Assembly: GCA_024710825.1 (NCBI GenBank)
Contig: JANJUA010000284.1
Location: 1 to 15,872 of the forward strand
Direction of reading: 5' to 3'
Length of the DNA stretch: 15,872 nt
Source: Solirubrobacteraceae bacterium
GTDB lineage: Bacteria > Actinomycetota > Thermoleophilia > Solirubrobacterales > Solirubrobacteraceae
Below the pieces are notes generated by a model. That model was given only the letters and a program-made list of their open reading frames with translations, did no database searches and was not told the origin of the DNA. Below are positions 1-6,854 of the stretch, piece after piece. The position numbers and the translations under genes were made by a program. Every line of letters starts with the position of its first letter. Within the stretch, counting starts at the first letter, position 1.

Positions 1-120
1 GGGGGGGGGGGGGGGGCGGGGGGGGCCTCCACGCCGCAAGGGGGGGGGCCGCCCCGGGGCGCGCCCCCCCCCCAGTCGCTCGCGGGCTCGGTCCCGCGAG
101 GCGGTCACCGCGTCGGCGGC
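1..120. other. Homopolymer-rich edge with perfect hairpin, no gene seen
   Basis: Positions 1-16 and 18-25 are unbroken runs of G, 40-48 is a run of nine G and 64-73 a run of ten C. Such runs are unlike the rest of the window and look like the poor-quality end of an assembled contig, although the G9 and C10 runs could also pair with each other. Positions 79-86 (CTCGCGGG) and 93-100 (CCCGCGAG) form a perfect 8-bp stem with a 6-base loop. This could be a terminator-like hairpin of an upstream gene, but no T-tract follows it. Confidence 0.5.
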
Positions 121-122
121 CG

Positions 123-323
123 TTGTCGACGGCTCCTCCGCGCGAGGGGTGCGCCGTGTTCCAGACGCAGCGCGGCGCGTCTGCTCGCCGGCTTGGTGGC
201 CACGTAGCCATGATCGAGGTCATACCGGGTATGGGCCATGGGGTCCAATGCGCATTCCCCCTCGCCGCGGCGCTCGAGGACCGCGGCGGTGGGTGGTGGT
301 CCCCGGGCGGAGATACAGCTTGA
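123..323 (+). pseudogene. Possible 3' remnant of an alpha/beta hydrolase gene
   Basis: An open frame encodes a short stretch, IEVIPGMGHG, around positions 213-242. It resembles the strand, turn and catalytic histidine near the C-terminus of alpha/beta-fold hydrolases (a GMGH-type motif). The rest of the frame shows no hydrolase features, has no clear ribosome binding site and ends at a TGA at 321-323. It could be the decayed tail of a hydrolase gene, cut off or scrambled by the poor sequence to its left, or a chance match. No other gene is supported between positions 1 and 364. Confidence 0.22.
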
Positions 324-364
324 TCCCGATGGCGGCGCGGGGGTACACGCGCGAGCGTGTGGCC

Positions 365-745
365 ATGTCCCTCGTGCGTCCTTCCCGTCAGGGCGGCCGT
401 GGGCGCGATCCCGCCCACGCGCTGTACGACCACGCCTGCGATCTCCTGGTCGCCGCTCAGGGGCTGCGGACCATGGCCGGCGCGGACCGGACGGCGCCGG
501 CGGTCGCGGCCACGTTCGGCTGCCTCGAGGCGGCGCTGGAGGCCCAGGCGGACGCGGTCGCCGCCCTCAGCCGGCAGGCCGCAGACCTGGTGGCGACGGC
601 CGACGGCGAGGCCGACCCGGCGGCGGTCCGCATCGCCGCCCAGTGCGAGGACGTCGTGCGGCTGCTGCGGCTGGCGCAGTCCGGCGCAGGCGGCATCCGC
701 GAGCGGGTCGGGCCGGCTCTCGCCGAGCTCGGAGCGATGAGATGA
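365..745 (+). CDS. Hypothetical helical protein upstream of the oxidase operon
   Basis: I do not recognise a family. The 126-residue product is rich in Ala, Leu, Arg and Glu and looks almost entirely alpha-helical, with no signal peptide or membrane segment, so a small cytoplasmic helical bundle is likely. It contains two isolated cysteines (in a FGCLEAALEA stretch and an AAQCEDVVRL stretch). I chose the ATG at 365; an in-frame ATG at 329 would add 12 residues, and neither has a good Shine-Dalgarno sequence. Its stop codon (743-745) overlaps the ATG of the next small membrane protein in an ATGA arrangement, so the two are probably translationally coupled. Together they run straight into the cytochrome oxidase genes, which suggests, but does not prove, a respiratory or assembly role. 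Confidence 0.6.
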   Translation: MSLVRPSRQGGRGRDPAHALYDHACDLLVAAQGLRTMAGADRTAPAVAATFGCLEAALEAQADAVAALSRQAADLVATADGEADPAAVRIAAQCEDVVRLLRLAQSGAGGIRERVGPALAELGAMR

Positions 746-930
746 CCAGGCCGCGAAGGCCCGCGGGGCGGTCCGGCGCCCGCCGATCCCCGGCGGTCCG
801 GGCCATGGCGCCCGCGGCGCTCGTGCTTCTGGGCATCGCGCTCCTGCGGGCCGAGCAGGGCGGGTTCGGCTGGGCTGCGATCGTCGTCGGCCTCGCGCTC
901 GTTGTCCATCTGCTGACACCCGAGGAGTGA
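742..930 (+). CDS. Small two-helix membrane protein
   Basis: The product has 62 residues. The first 20 are strongly basic (many Arg and Pro). Two hydrophobic segments follow, at about residues 23-35 and 42-57, joined by a short loop containing AEQGG. The acidic end is TPEE. The positive-inside rule places the N-terminus in the cytoplasm. The ATG at 742 overlaps the previous stop by ATGA. The gene ends 34 bases before the GTG start of oxidase subunit II, so it may be part of the same transcript. No family is recognised; a small accessory membrane protein of the oxidase is a guess from position only. Confidence 0.6.
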   Translation: MTRPRRPAGRSGARRSPAVRAMAPAALVLLGIALLRAEQGGFGWAAIVVGLALVVHLLTPEE

Positions 931-964
931 CGGCCGCTCGGGAGGAGTAGTTTTTCCAGTTGTT

Positions 965-1783
965 GTGGGAGAACGCTTCACCCGGTCTCGTCGTCTCGCG
1001 CTCGCCGGCTTCGTCGTCGGCGCGGCGCTCGTCGTGGCGCTCTGGACCGCGGAGCCGTCGTGGGCCGGGCTGCTGCTTCCCGAGCGGGGCGGGTCGCCCA
1101 ACGCCGACCGCATCGCCTCGCTGTACACGATCGTCCTCGTCGTCGCCGGCCTCGTCTTCCTCGGGGTCGCCGTGGCGCTCGCCTACGCGCTGTGGCGCTA
1201 CCGCGAGCGCCGCGGCACCGTGCCGGCCCAGATTCGCGGCAACACCCGGCTCGAGATCGGCTGGACGGTGGCCGCCGCCGCGATCGTGGTGTTCCTGGCC
1301 GTGCTCTCGCTGACCAAGCTCGACGCGATCGAGACGCCGGACAGCTCCGCGGCGACGCCCGCGGCCGTCGCCGCCGGCGTCGTCGGCCCCGGCGAGGGGG
1401 AGAGCCTGCGCATCGAGGTCGTCGGGCGCCAGTACCTCTGGGGCTACCGCTACCCGGACGGCGTCGTGGCGTACGGAGAGATGGTCGCTCCCGTCGGGGT
1501 GACGGTCGAGCTCGACATCGTCTCCGTCGACGTCGCGCACTCCTGGTGGATCCCGAAGCTCGGCGGCAAGTTCGACGCGATCCCCGGCTACGTCAACCAC
1601 ACCTGGTTCCGCCTGAGCCGGCCCGGGATCTACCGCGGTCAGTGCGCCGAGCTCTGCGGGCGCAACCACGCCAACATGCTCGCCCAGGTCCGCGGCGTGA
1701 CGCCCGAGCGGTACACGGCCTGGATCGCCCGGCAGAAGGGTCTGCTCGAAGAGGCGACGCGCGGGCGCCAGGAGGCACCCTGA
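965..1783 (+). CDS. ctaC: Cytochrome c oxidase subunit II
   Basis: This is the electron-entry subunit of the aa3-type terminal oxidase, which takes electrons from cytochrome c through the binuclear CuA centre and passes them to subunit I. The 272-residue product has an N-terminal hydrophobic segment at about residues 11-27 (signal or anchor) and two transmembrane hairpin helices at about 52-76 and 98-117. An extracytoplasmic cupredoxin domain spans about 148-245. All CuA ligands are visible: His192 in the VAHSWW stretch, then Cys227, Glu229, Cys231, His235 and Met238 in CAELCGRNHANM. No haem c motif (CxxCH) is fused to the C-terminus. The start is GTG; a GGAGGAG sequence at 941-947 lies 17 bases upstream, which is longer than ideal. 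Its stop overlaps the ATG of subunit I (TGATG), the usual ctaC-ctaD arrangement. Confidence 0.96.
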   Translation: MGERFTRSRRLALAGFVVGAALVVALWTAEPSWAGLLLPERGGSPNADRIASLYTIVLVVAGLVFLGVAVALAYALWRYRERRGTVPAQIRGNTRLEIGWTVAAAAIVVFLAVLSLTKLDAIETPDSSAATPAAVAAGVVGPGEGESLRIEVVGRQYLWGYRYPDGVVAYGEMVAPVGVTVELDIVSVDVAHSWWIPKLGGKFDAIPGYVNHTWFRLSRPGIYRGQCAELCGRNHANMLAQVRGVTPERYTAWIARQKGLLEEATRGRQEAP

Positions 1784-3471
1784 TGGCCACAGCCGTCCCG
1801 CCCGGCACGCACGACGTCGTCGCCGCCCCGGCGCCGCACGTCGCGGCGACCGCCGTGACGCGAGCGCCCCGGGGCTGGCTGGGGTGGCTGACGACCACCG
1901 ACCACAAGCGGATCGGGGTGCTCTACCTCGTCACCGCGTTCGCGTTCTTCCTGATCGGCGGGGTCGAGGCGCTGCTCATGCGCACGCAGCTCGCCACCCC
2001 GTCGAACACGCTGCTGGACCCCCAGCACTACAACCAGATCCTCACGCTGCACGGCACGACGATGGTGTTCCTCGTCGTGATGCCGCTGTGGGCGGGGTTC
2101 GCGAACTACTTCGTGCCGCTGCAGATCGGTGCGCGCGACATGGCGTTCCCGCGCCTGAACGCGTTCTCGTACTGGATGTACCTGGCCGGCGGGCTCCTGT
2201 TCTACGGCTCCGTCTTCTTCAACGCGCCGGAGGCGGGCTGGACGGCCTACACGCCGCTCTCGACCGGCCCGTACGTCCCGGGCAACGGCACCGACGCGTG
2301 GATCTTCCTCATCCACCTCACCGGCGTCAGCTCGATCATCGGGGCCATCAACATCACCGTGACCGTCGCGACCATGCGCGCGCCGGGCATGGGGTGGGGG
2401 CGCCTGCCGCTGTTCTGCTGGTCGCTGCTGGCGCAGGCGATCATGGTCATGCTCACGCTGCCGGTGATCGCCGGCGCGGTGACGATGATGCTCACCGATC
2501 GCCATTTCGGGACCTGCTTCTTCTCCCCGGAGTGCGGCGGCTCGGCGCTGCTGTACCAGCACCTGTTCTGGTTCTTCGGGCACCCCGAGGTCTACATCAT
2601 GATCCTGCCCGCCTTCGGGATCATCTCGGAGGTCCTGCCGGTCTTCGCGCGCAAGCCGATCTTCGGCTACAAGGCGATCGCGGTCTCGAGCGTCGGCATC
2701 GCGTTCCTGTCGATGCTCGTCTGGGCGCACCACATGTTCGCCACGCCGCTGACGACCGTCGTGCTGGCGTTCTTCATGCTCTCGTCGATGGCGATCGCCG
2801 TCCCGACCGGGGTGAAGATCCTCAACTGGCTGGCGACGCTCTTCCGCGGCTCCATCCACATGCGGACGCCGCTGTACTTCGCCGCGGGCTTCCTCGTCCT
2901 CTTCACCCTCGGCGGGATCACCGGGGTGATCATCGCGATCTTCCCGATCGATCGGCAGGTGCACGACACGTACTTCATCGTCGCGCACTTCCACTTCGTG
3001 CTCGTCGCGGGCTCGGTCTCCGCGGTGATGGCCGCGCTCTACTACTGGTTCCCCAAGATGACGGGGCGCATGCTCTCCGAGTCGCTGGGCAAGCTGTCGT
3101 TCTGGATGCAGTTCTTCGGCTTCCTGGGGACGTTCCTGATCCAGCACTCGCTCGGGCTGTCGGGGATGCCGCGCCGGATCTACACCTACGGCGCCGACAG
3201 CGGCTGGCAGCTCGAGAACCTGATCTCGACCGTCGGCGCCTTCGTGCTCGGCATCGGCGTGCTGGTGACGGTGCTGAACGTCCTGTGGAGCGTGCGCCAC
3301 GGCCGGCGCGTCGGCTCGGACCCGTGGAAGGGCAACTCGCTGGAGTGGTTCACGACGTCGCCGCCGCCCCCACAGAACTTCGACGTCATACCGCCGGTGC
3401 GGTCGATCGAGCCGATGCGCGACATCCGCGCGGAGATCGCGGCCGCCACCGCCGCCGGGGAGCGCACATGA
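1783..3471 (+). CDS. ctaD: Cytochrome c oxidase subunit I, A1 type
   Basis: This is the catalytic subunit of the haem-copper oxidase, reducing O2 to water at the haem a3-CuB site while pumping protons. The 562-residue product has about twelve membrane helices. Visible landmarks are the haem a ligand His90 (TLHGTT) and D-channel residues Asp119 and Asn126 in the GARDMAFPRLN stretch. The GHPEVY motif carries CuB ligand His267, Glu269 and the cross-linking Tyr271. The other CuB ligands are His316 and His317 (WAHHMF). Lys345 in VPTGVK belongs to the K-channel, and His402 and His404 in HFHF are the haem a3 and haem a ligands. The glutamate in GHPEVY marks the A1 subfamily. The tail includes a PPPP stretch typical of actinobacterial forms. 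It is not the longer subunit I-III fusion. Its stop overlaps the next ATG (ATGA). Confidence 0.97.
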   Translation: MATAVPPGTHDVVAAPAPHVAATAVTRAPRGWLGWLTTTDHKRIGVLYLVTAFAFFLIGGVEALLMRTQLATPSNTLLDPQHYNQILTLHGTTMVFLVVMPLWAGFANYFVPLQIGARDMAFPRLNAFSYWMYLAGGLLFYGSVFFNAPEAGWTAYTPLSTGPYVPGNGTDAWIFLIHLTGVSSIIGAINITVTVATMRAPGMGWGRLPLFCWSLLAQAIMVMLTLPVIAGAVTMMLTDRHFGTCFFSPECGGSALLYQHLFWFFGHPEVYIMILPAFGIISEVLPVFARKPIFGYKAIAVSSVGIAFLSMLVWAHHMFATPLTTVVLAFFMLSSMAIAVPTGVKILNWLATLFRGSIHMRTPLYFAAGFLVLFTLGGITGVIIAIFPIDRQVHDTYFIVAHFHFVLVAGSVSAVMAALYYWFPKMTGRMLSESLGKLSFWMQFFGFLGTFLIQHSLGLSGMPRRIYTYGADSGWQLENLISTVGAFVLGIGVLVTVLNVLWSVRHGRRVGSDPWKGNSLEWFTTSPPPPQNFDVIPPVRSIEPMRDIRAEIAAATAAGERT

Positions 3472-3761
3472 GCCAGGACGCGAAGCTCGTGCTGGTGCTA
3501 GCAGCCATGCACCTGGTGGCCCTGGTCGCCGCCTTCGGGCTGCTGGCGCTCGTGCTGTGGAACGACCGCGGCGACGGCGGTCAGGCCGGGCCGGGCAGCG
3601 GCGGCGAGGGCGGTCCCGAGCCGCCGCCGCGGCCGATGCCGCCTCCGCCGCTGCGCGACGCCGCGCCGGCGCGGGTGATGCTGCCCCGCGACCGTGCCCT
3701 CACTGCCTCCGGGCGATCGCCTCCGCCAGCTCGCCCTTCGACATCCCGGAGCGCCCGCTGA
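3468..3761 (+). CDS. Single-helix proline-rich protein downstream of ctaD
   Basis: The 97-residue product begins with a short polar stretch, then one hydrophobic helix at about residues 7-31 (VLVLAAMHLVALVAAFGLLA). A long disordered region rich in Gly, Pro and Arg follows, including two proline clusters. The ATG at 3468 overlaps the ctaD stop (ATGA), so it is translationally coupled to the oxidase and may be a small accessory subunit or assembly factor; no family is recognised. Its last 20 or so codons (3700-3761) are antisense to the C-terminus of the convergent ChaB gene and look non-native, which suggests the original stop codon was lost or lies outside this frame. The function is inferred from position only. 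Confidence 0.55.
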   Translation: MSQDAKLVLVLAAMHLVALVAAFGLLALVLWNDRGDGGQAGPGSGGEGGPEPPPRPMPPPPLRDAAPARVMLPRDRALTASGRSPPPARPSTSRSAR

Positions 3762-4101
3762 CGCCGAGCTTCTTGGCCCGCTCGTAGAGCTCCTGCTTGG
3801 TGGCGCCCTCGAAGTCCACGCCGCCGTAGGACTTGCCGTGGTTCTCCCGGGCACGCGGGTTCTTGGCGCGCGGGTCCGACGGGCCCTTGTGGTCCTTCGG
3901 CTCCCAGTGGTCGCCGCGCTTCTCGAAGCTGTGCTTCAGCGCGGCGTAGGCGACGCGGTGCGCCCGCTCGCCCTCGCCGTACGTCTCGACGGCGCTGTCG
4001 TGCGCCTTGGCGAACGTGCGCTGCGCCTTGGCGGGTGAGCGGCGCAGCGTCGCGGGCAGCTCCTGCTTCTTGGGCTTGCCGGTGCTGGTCGTCTTCGGCA
4101 T
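3700..4101 (-). CDS. ChaB-domain protein with Rho_N-like C-terminus
   Basis: The 133-residue cytoplasmic protein has two recognisable parts. Residues 10-68 match the ChaB family: LPATLRRSPAKAQRTFAKAH, then an ETYGEGERAHRVAYAALKHSFEK segment and a Trp-containing end (DHWEPK). Residues 100-131 resemble the Rho_N/SAP-like helical module (TKQELYERAKKLGVSG, then MSKGELAEAIA). ChaB was named as a regulator of a cation transporter in E. coli, but its role in actinobacteria is unsettled; the C-terminal module suggests nucleic-acid binding. The middle (about 69-99) is polar and probably disordered. I chose the ATG at 4101 because AGGAGG lies 7 bases upstream; a longer frame to 4161 has no such support. 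It is transcribed towards the oxidase operon and overlaps the end of the proline-rich gene by 62 bases. Confidence 0.88.
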   Translation of the reverse strand: MPKTTSTGKPKKQELPATLRRSPAKAQRTFAKAHDSAVETYGEGERAHRVAYAALKHSFEKRGDHWEPKDHKGPSDPRAKNPRARENHGKSYGGVDFEGATKQELYERAKKLGVSGRSGMSKGELAEAIARRQ

Positions 4102-4108
4102 CGAGGCG

Positions 4109-4114
4109 CCTCCT
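4109..4114 (-). promoter_or_regulatory. Ribosome binding site of the ChaB gene
   Basis: A perfect AGGAGG on the minus strand lies 7 bases before the ATG at 4101. It fixes the start of the ChaB-domain protein and argues against the upstream in-frame start at 4161. Confidence 0.8.
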
Positions 4115-4239
4115 CTGCTCGTTTCGTCTGACGGTCTGCCCGGCCCGCGCGTCCGCGACACGTCGCCGCGCCGACGTGCGATCCCCTTCCCGCCGTGGCG
4201 GACGCGAACTCATCGCACGTCGATGAATGGTCGCGGGCA

Positions 4240-4268
4240 TTGATAAGGTGAGACAGCGCGTTCAGGAT
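4240..4268 (+). promoter_or_regulatory. Possible promoter of the glycan operon
   Basis: TTGATA (4240-4245) and CAGGAT (4263-4268) are separated by 17 bases and resemble -35 and -10 boxes of a housekeeping sigma factor, lying about 50 bases before the GTG of the secreted protein. The AT-richer patch stands out from its GC-rich surroundings. The second box differs from the consensus at its first base. A TAGGAT at 4278-4283 is an alternative -10 without a clear -35. Confidence 0.35.
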
Positions 4269-4317
4269 TCTTCCTCGTAGGATCGCCCGACATCCAGGGC
4301 GTTCAAGGAGGAACACG

Positions 4318-4845
4318 GTGAAGTCGAAGGTCGTTGCCGCGATGGCGCTTGCCGCCGCCGCACTCGCAGGATCCGCGCACGCGGCGTACGGGCCGGAGGC
4401 CGGTCAGCCGACCAGCGCTCCCGGCGGCTACTCGCAGGTCGTCACGTCCAGGACCGTTGGCGAGGACGGCGCCAGGCTGCGCGGTAGGTCGCTCGGCGTG
4501 CGCGTGCAGGTGCGCGTGGCGCGGGGTTCCTTCGACGCACCCGTGCAGCTGCGCGTCCTGCGGCCGAAGCGTCGGGCGCTGACGGTCGCGGTCCGCGCGG
4601 TCGGGCGGGTACTGGCCGGCGTCGGCGTCGCCGCGTCCAGGCCCTCGGGCCGGGCCGTCAACCGGCTGCCGGCGACGATCCGGGTGCTGCTGCGGGTGGC
4701 GGACCTGCCGCCGGACGCCCTGGTCCTGCGCTACGACGCGAAGAGGGGCCGCTACGTGAAGGTCGCCTTCAGGGCCCGCCGCGACGGCACGATCGTCGTC
4801 AGGAGCCGCCGGCCGGTTGCCCTCGTCGTCGTCGATCCGCGCTGA
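4318..4845 (+). CDS. Secreted hypothetical protein at head of glycan operon
   Basis: The 175-residue product begins with a clear Sec signal peptide: basic MKSK, a hydrophobic Ala/Leu core, then a likely cleavage after the AHA at residues 20-22. The mature part is rich in Arg, Val and Ala, with alternating hydrophobic and basic residues that suggest beta structure, for example VRVQVRVARG and RVLLRVADLP. There is no cysteine, so disulfides are excluded. I do not recognise a family. The GTG start has a strong AAGGAGG at 4305-4311, 6 bases upstream. It is followed immediately by a glycosyltransferase gene, so it may be a substrate or partner of the glycosylation machinery, or simply share its promoter. 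Confidence 0.75.
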   Translation: MKSKVVAAMALAAAALAGSAHAAYGPEAGQPTSAPGGYSQVVTSRTVGEDGARLRGRSLGVRVQVRVARGSFDAPVQLRVLRPKRRALTVAVRAVGRVLAGVGVAASRPSGRAVNRLPATIRVLLRVADLPPDALVLRYDAKRGRYVKVAFRARRDGTIVVRSRRPVALVVVDPR

Positions 4846-4970
4846 CCGGTCGCCCGACCGACGCTGCCCAGTGCATCGGCTGGACGCTGGCTGCGCTGAC
4901 CGTCCTGTTCTGGGGCCTGCGGCTCTGGGCGGGCTCGGGGCTGTATCAGCCGATCAACGTCCTCGGCTGC

Positions 4971-6854
4971 ATGCTGACGCTGGCCGGCCTGGTCGCCTGC
5001 GTGGCGGTGTGGAGCGTGCGTGGACGCCCGGCGCGGATCGTGAAGGCGGCGCTGCTCGCCTGCTGGGCGCTGGGGTTCGCCGGCTACGCGCTGATCTTCG
5101 TCACGATCCTGCCGGGCTACGGCACGGACGCGATGGCATTCGACCAGCGCGCCGCCGAGCTCCTGACCGAGGGCGTCAACCCGTACGGCGTATCGCTGGC
5201 CGACAGCCTCGATCGCTTCATGGTCCCCGAGCAGTACCACACGTGGCTGCTCGACGGCGGCGAGGTGGAGCAGCTCTCCTACCCGGCGCTGTCGTTCCTC
5301 GTCTACGTGCCGGCGATCCTGCTGGGCGGGGGCGGCATGCAGCTCGCGTTCGCCGTCAACGTCGCGGGTTGGATCGCCACGGTCATCGTGGCGTTCGCGG
5401 TGCTGCCCGCTCGGATCCGTTGGGCCGCGCCGGTGCTCGGCAGCCTCGGCACCTACGTCGACTTCGCGGTCGGCGGCGTGACGGACATGCTGTTCATGCC
5501 GTTCCTCGTCGTCGCGCTCTGGCGCTGGGACCGCTACGGCGATCCCGGCGAGCGATCGATGGCACGCTGGGCCGGGCCGATCGCGCTGGCGCTGGCGATG
5601 TGCGTCAAGCAGACGCCGTGGCTGGTGCTGCCGCTCGTGCTCGTGGGGCTCGGGCTCGAGGCGCACGCGCGTGGCCCCCGGCCCGGCCGGTGGCGGCTGC
5701 CCGCCCGCTATCTCGCCGTGGTTGCCGGGGTGTTCGCGCTGGTCAACGCCCCGTTCCTCGTGTGGGACCCGGGCGCGTTCGTCCACGGCATGCTGCTGCC
5801 GCTGATCGAGGACACGGTACCTGCGGGTCAGGGCATCATCACGCTCGCGCTGTTCCAGCAGCTCGGCGGGCAGCTGCCGGCGTTCAAGCTCGCCGGCCTG
5901 GTCACGGTGCCCTTGACCGTCCTCGTCTGGACGGTCGGCTACCGGCGGCTGAAGGTCTGCCTCGTCGCGCTGGTGGCGATCGTGTTCTTCTGGTCGACGC
6001 GGTCGTTCGCCAGCTACCTGGTCGATCTTCTGCCTGCCGCCCTGGTCGCCGGGGCCACCGTGCGCCCCGCGCCGTCGGGCGCCACGCTCGGCCGCCTGCG
6101 CGCCCCCGCTCGCATCGCCACGGCCGCCGGAAGCGCCGCGTTCGTCGCGTGCGTGGCGGTGGCGCTGCTCTGGCCCCAGCCGTTGGAGCTGCGCGTCGTC
6201 GACTTTCGGACCACCGGCCAACAGCAGTCCGTCCGCGAGATCACCGTGCGGGTGCGCAACACGACGGGCGCGGACGTCGCACCGGTGTTCAGCGTCATGT
6301 CCGGCGCCTACCTGACACGCGCGTGGCGGCCGCGTGGCAGCGCCGTCGTGCCCGCCGACGGCGAGGCCGAGGTGACGCTGGTCGCGCCGAACCAGCAGGC
6401 GATGCCCGCGCTGGAGGGCGGCTGGATCGTCGCCGCCTTCACTCCGGCCTCGCTGTCGACGTCCGCGGACACGCCGAGCGCCACCGACCGCCTCAGCATC
6501 TCGCCGTCGGTCGTCAACGACCCGGTGGCGCTCGGCGCGCCCGTCGTGGTGCAGGTGCAGCTGCGCAACCGGCTTGGAGCGCCGCGGAGGAAAGCCGGGG
6601 TGGCCATAGCGCTGGGGCAGGTGGTCTACACCGAGAACGGCATCCTGGCGGGCGAGACCCGCATCAACGGCCACCGGGTCGGCCAGTCGCCCGTCACCAC
6701 AACCACGGACCGGCGCGGCATCGCGCGCTTCACGATCGTCGGCGCTGCCGCCCAGCGCCCTCCCGTCTGGTTTCAGGCGTGGATCGACCCCGAGGGCAGC
6801 GCGCCGCACGCCTACAGCCAGCAGCTGTCGATCCGCTTCCGGGGGCGCCGATGA
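4971..6854 (+). CDS. GT-C-like membrane glycosyltransferase with Ig-like tail
   Basis: The 627 residues read from the first standard start codon comprise a multi-helix membrane part (to about residue 403) and an extracytoplasmic beta-rich tail (about 406-627). The first outer loop contains GTDAMAFDQRAAELLTEGVN followed by PYG (residues 51-73). This resembles the GT87/DUF2029-type polyprenyl-phosphate-dependent mannosyltransferases, where an Asp of this loop (here Asp53) is catalytic. VKQTPW at 212-217 is also typical. The tail looks like two Ig-like domains; the second has TTTTDRRGIARFTI, reminiscent of bacterial Ig-like (Big_1) domains. The ATG at 4971 falls inside a hydrophobic stretch, and the frame upstream encodes another helix (from about 4875), so the true start is probably earlier, perhaps the CTG at 4842. 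The stop overlaps the next gene by ATGA. Confidence 0.82.
   Translation: MLTLAGLVACVAVWSVRGRPARIVKAALLACWALGFAGYALIFVTILPGYGTDAMAFDQRAAELLTEGVNPYGVSLADSLDRFMVPEQYHTWLLDGGEVEQLSYPALSFLVYVPAILLGGGGMQLAFAVNVAGWIATVIVAFAVLPARIRWAAPVLGSLGTYVDFAVGGVTDMLFMPFLVVALWRWDRYGDPGERSMARWAGPIALALAMCVKQTPWLVLPLVLVGLGLEAHARGPRPGRWRLPARYLAVVAGVFALVNAPFLVWDPGAFVHGMLLPLIEDTVPAGQGIITLALFQQLGGQLPAFKLAGLVTVPLTVLVWTVGYRRLKVCLVALVAIVFFWSTRSFASYLVDLLPAALVAGATVRPAPSGATLGRLRAPARIATAAGSAAFVACVAVALLWPQPLELRVVDFRTTGQQQSVREITVRVRNTTGADVAPVFSVMSGAYLTRAWRPRGSAVVPADGEAEVTLVAPNQQAMPALEGGWIVAAFTPASLSTSADTPSATDRLSISPSVVNDPVALGAPVVVQVQLRNRLGAPRRKAGVAIALGQVVYTENGILAGETRINGHRVGQSPVTTTTDRRGIARFTIVGAAAQRPPVWFQAWIDPEGSAPHAYSQQLSIRFRGRR

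Noticed and set aside
1639..3300. Long minus-strand open frame of 553 codons opposite ctaC and ctaD
   Set aside because: Its translation is low-complexity (Arg, Asp, Glu, His rich) and antisense to the fully conserved oxidase genes, the usual shadow effect in GC-rich DNA.
1783..3471. Fused cytochrome oxidase subunit I-III
   Set aside because: The product ends after the usual subunit I tail at 562 residues; fusions are much longer and add seven more helices.
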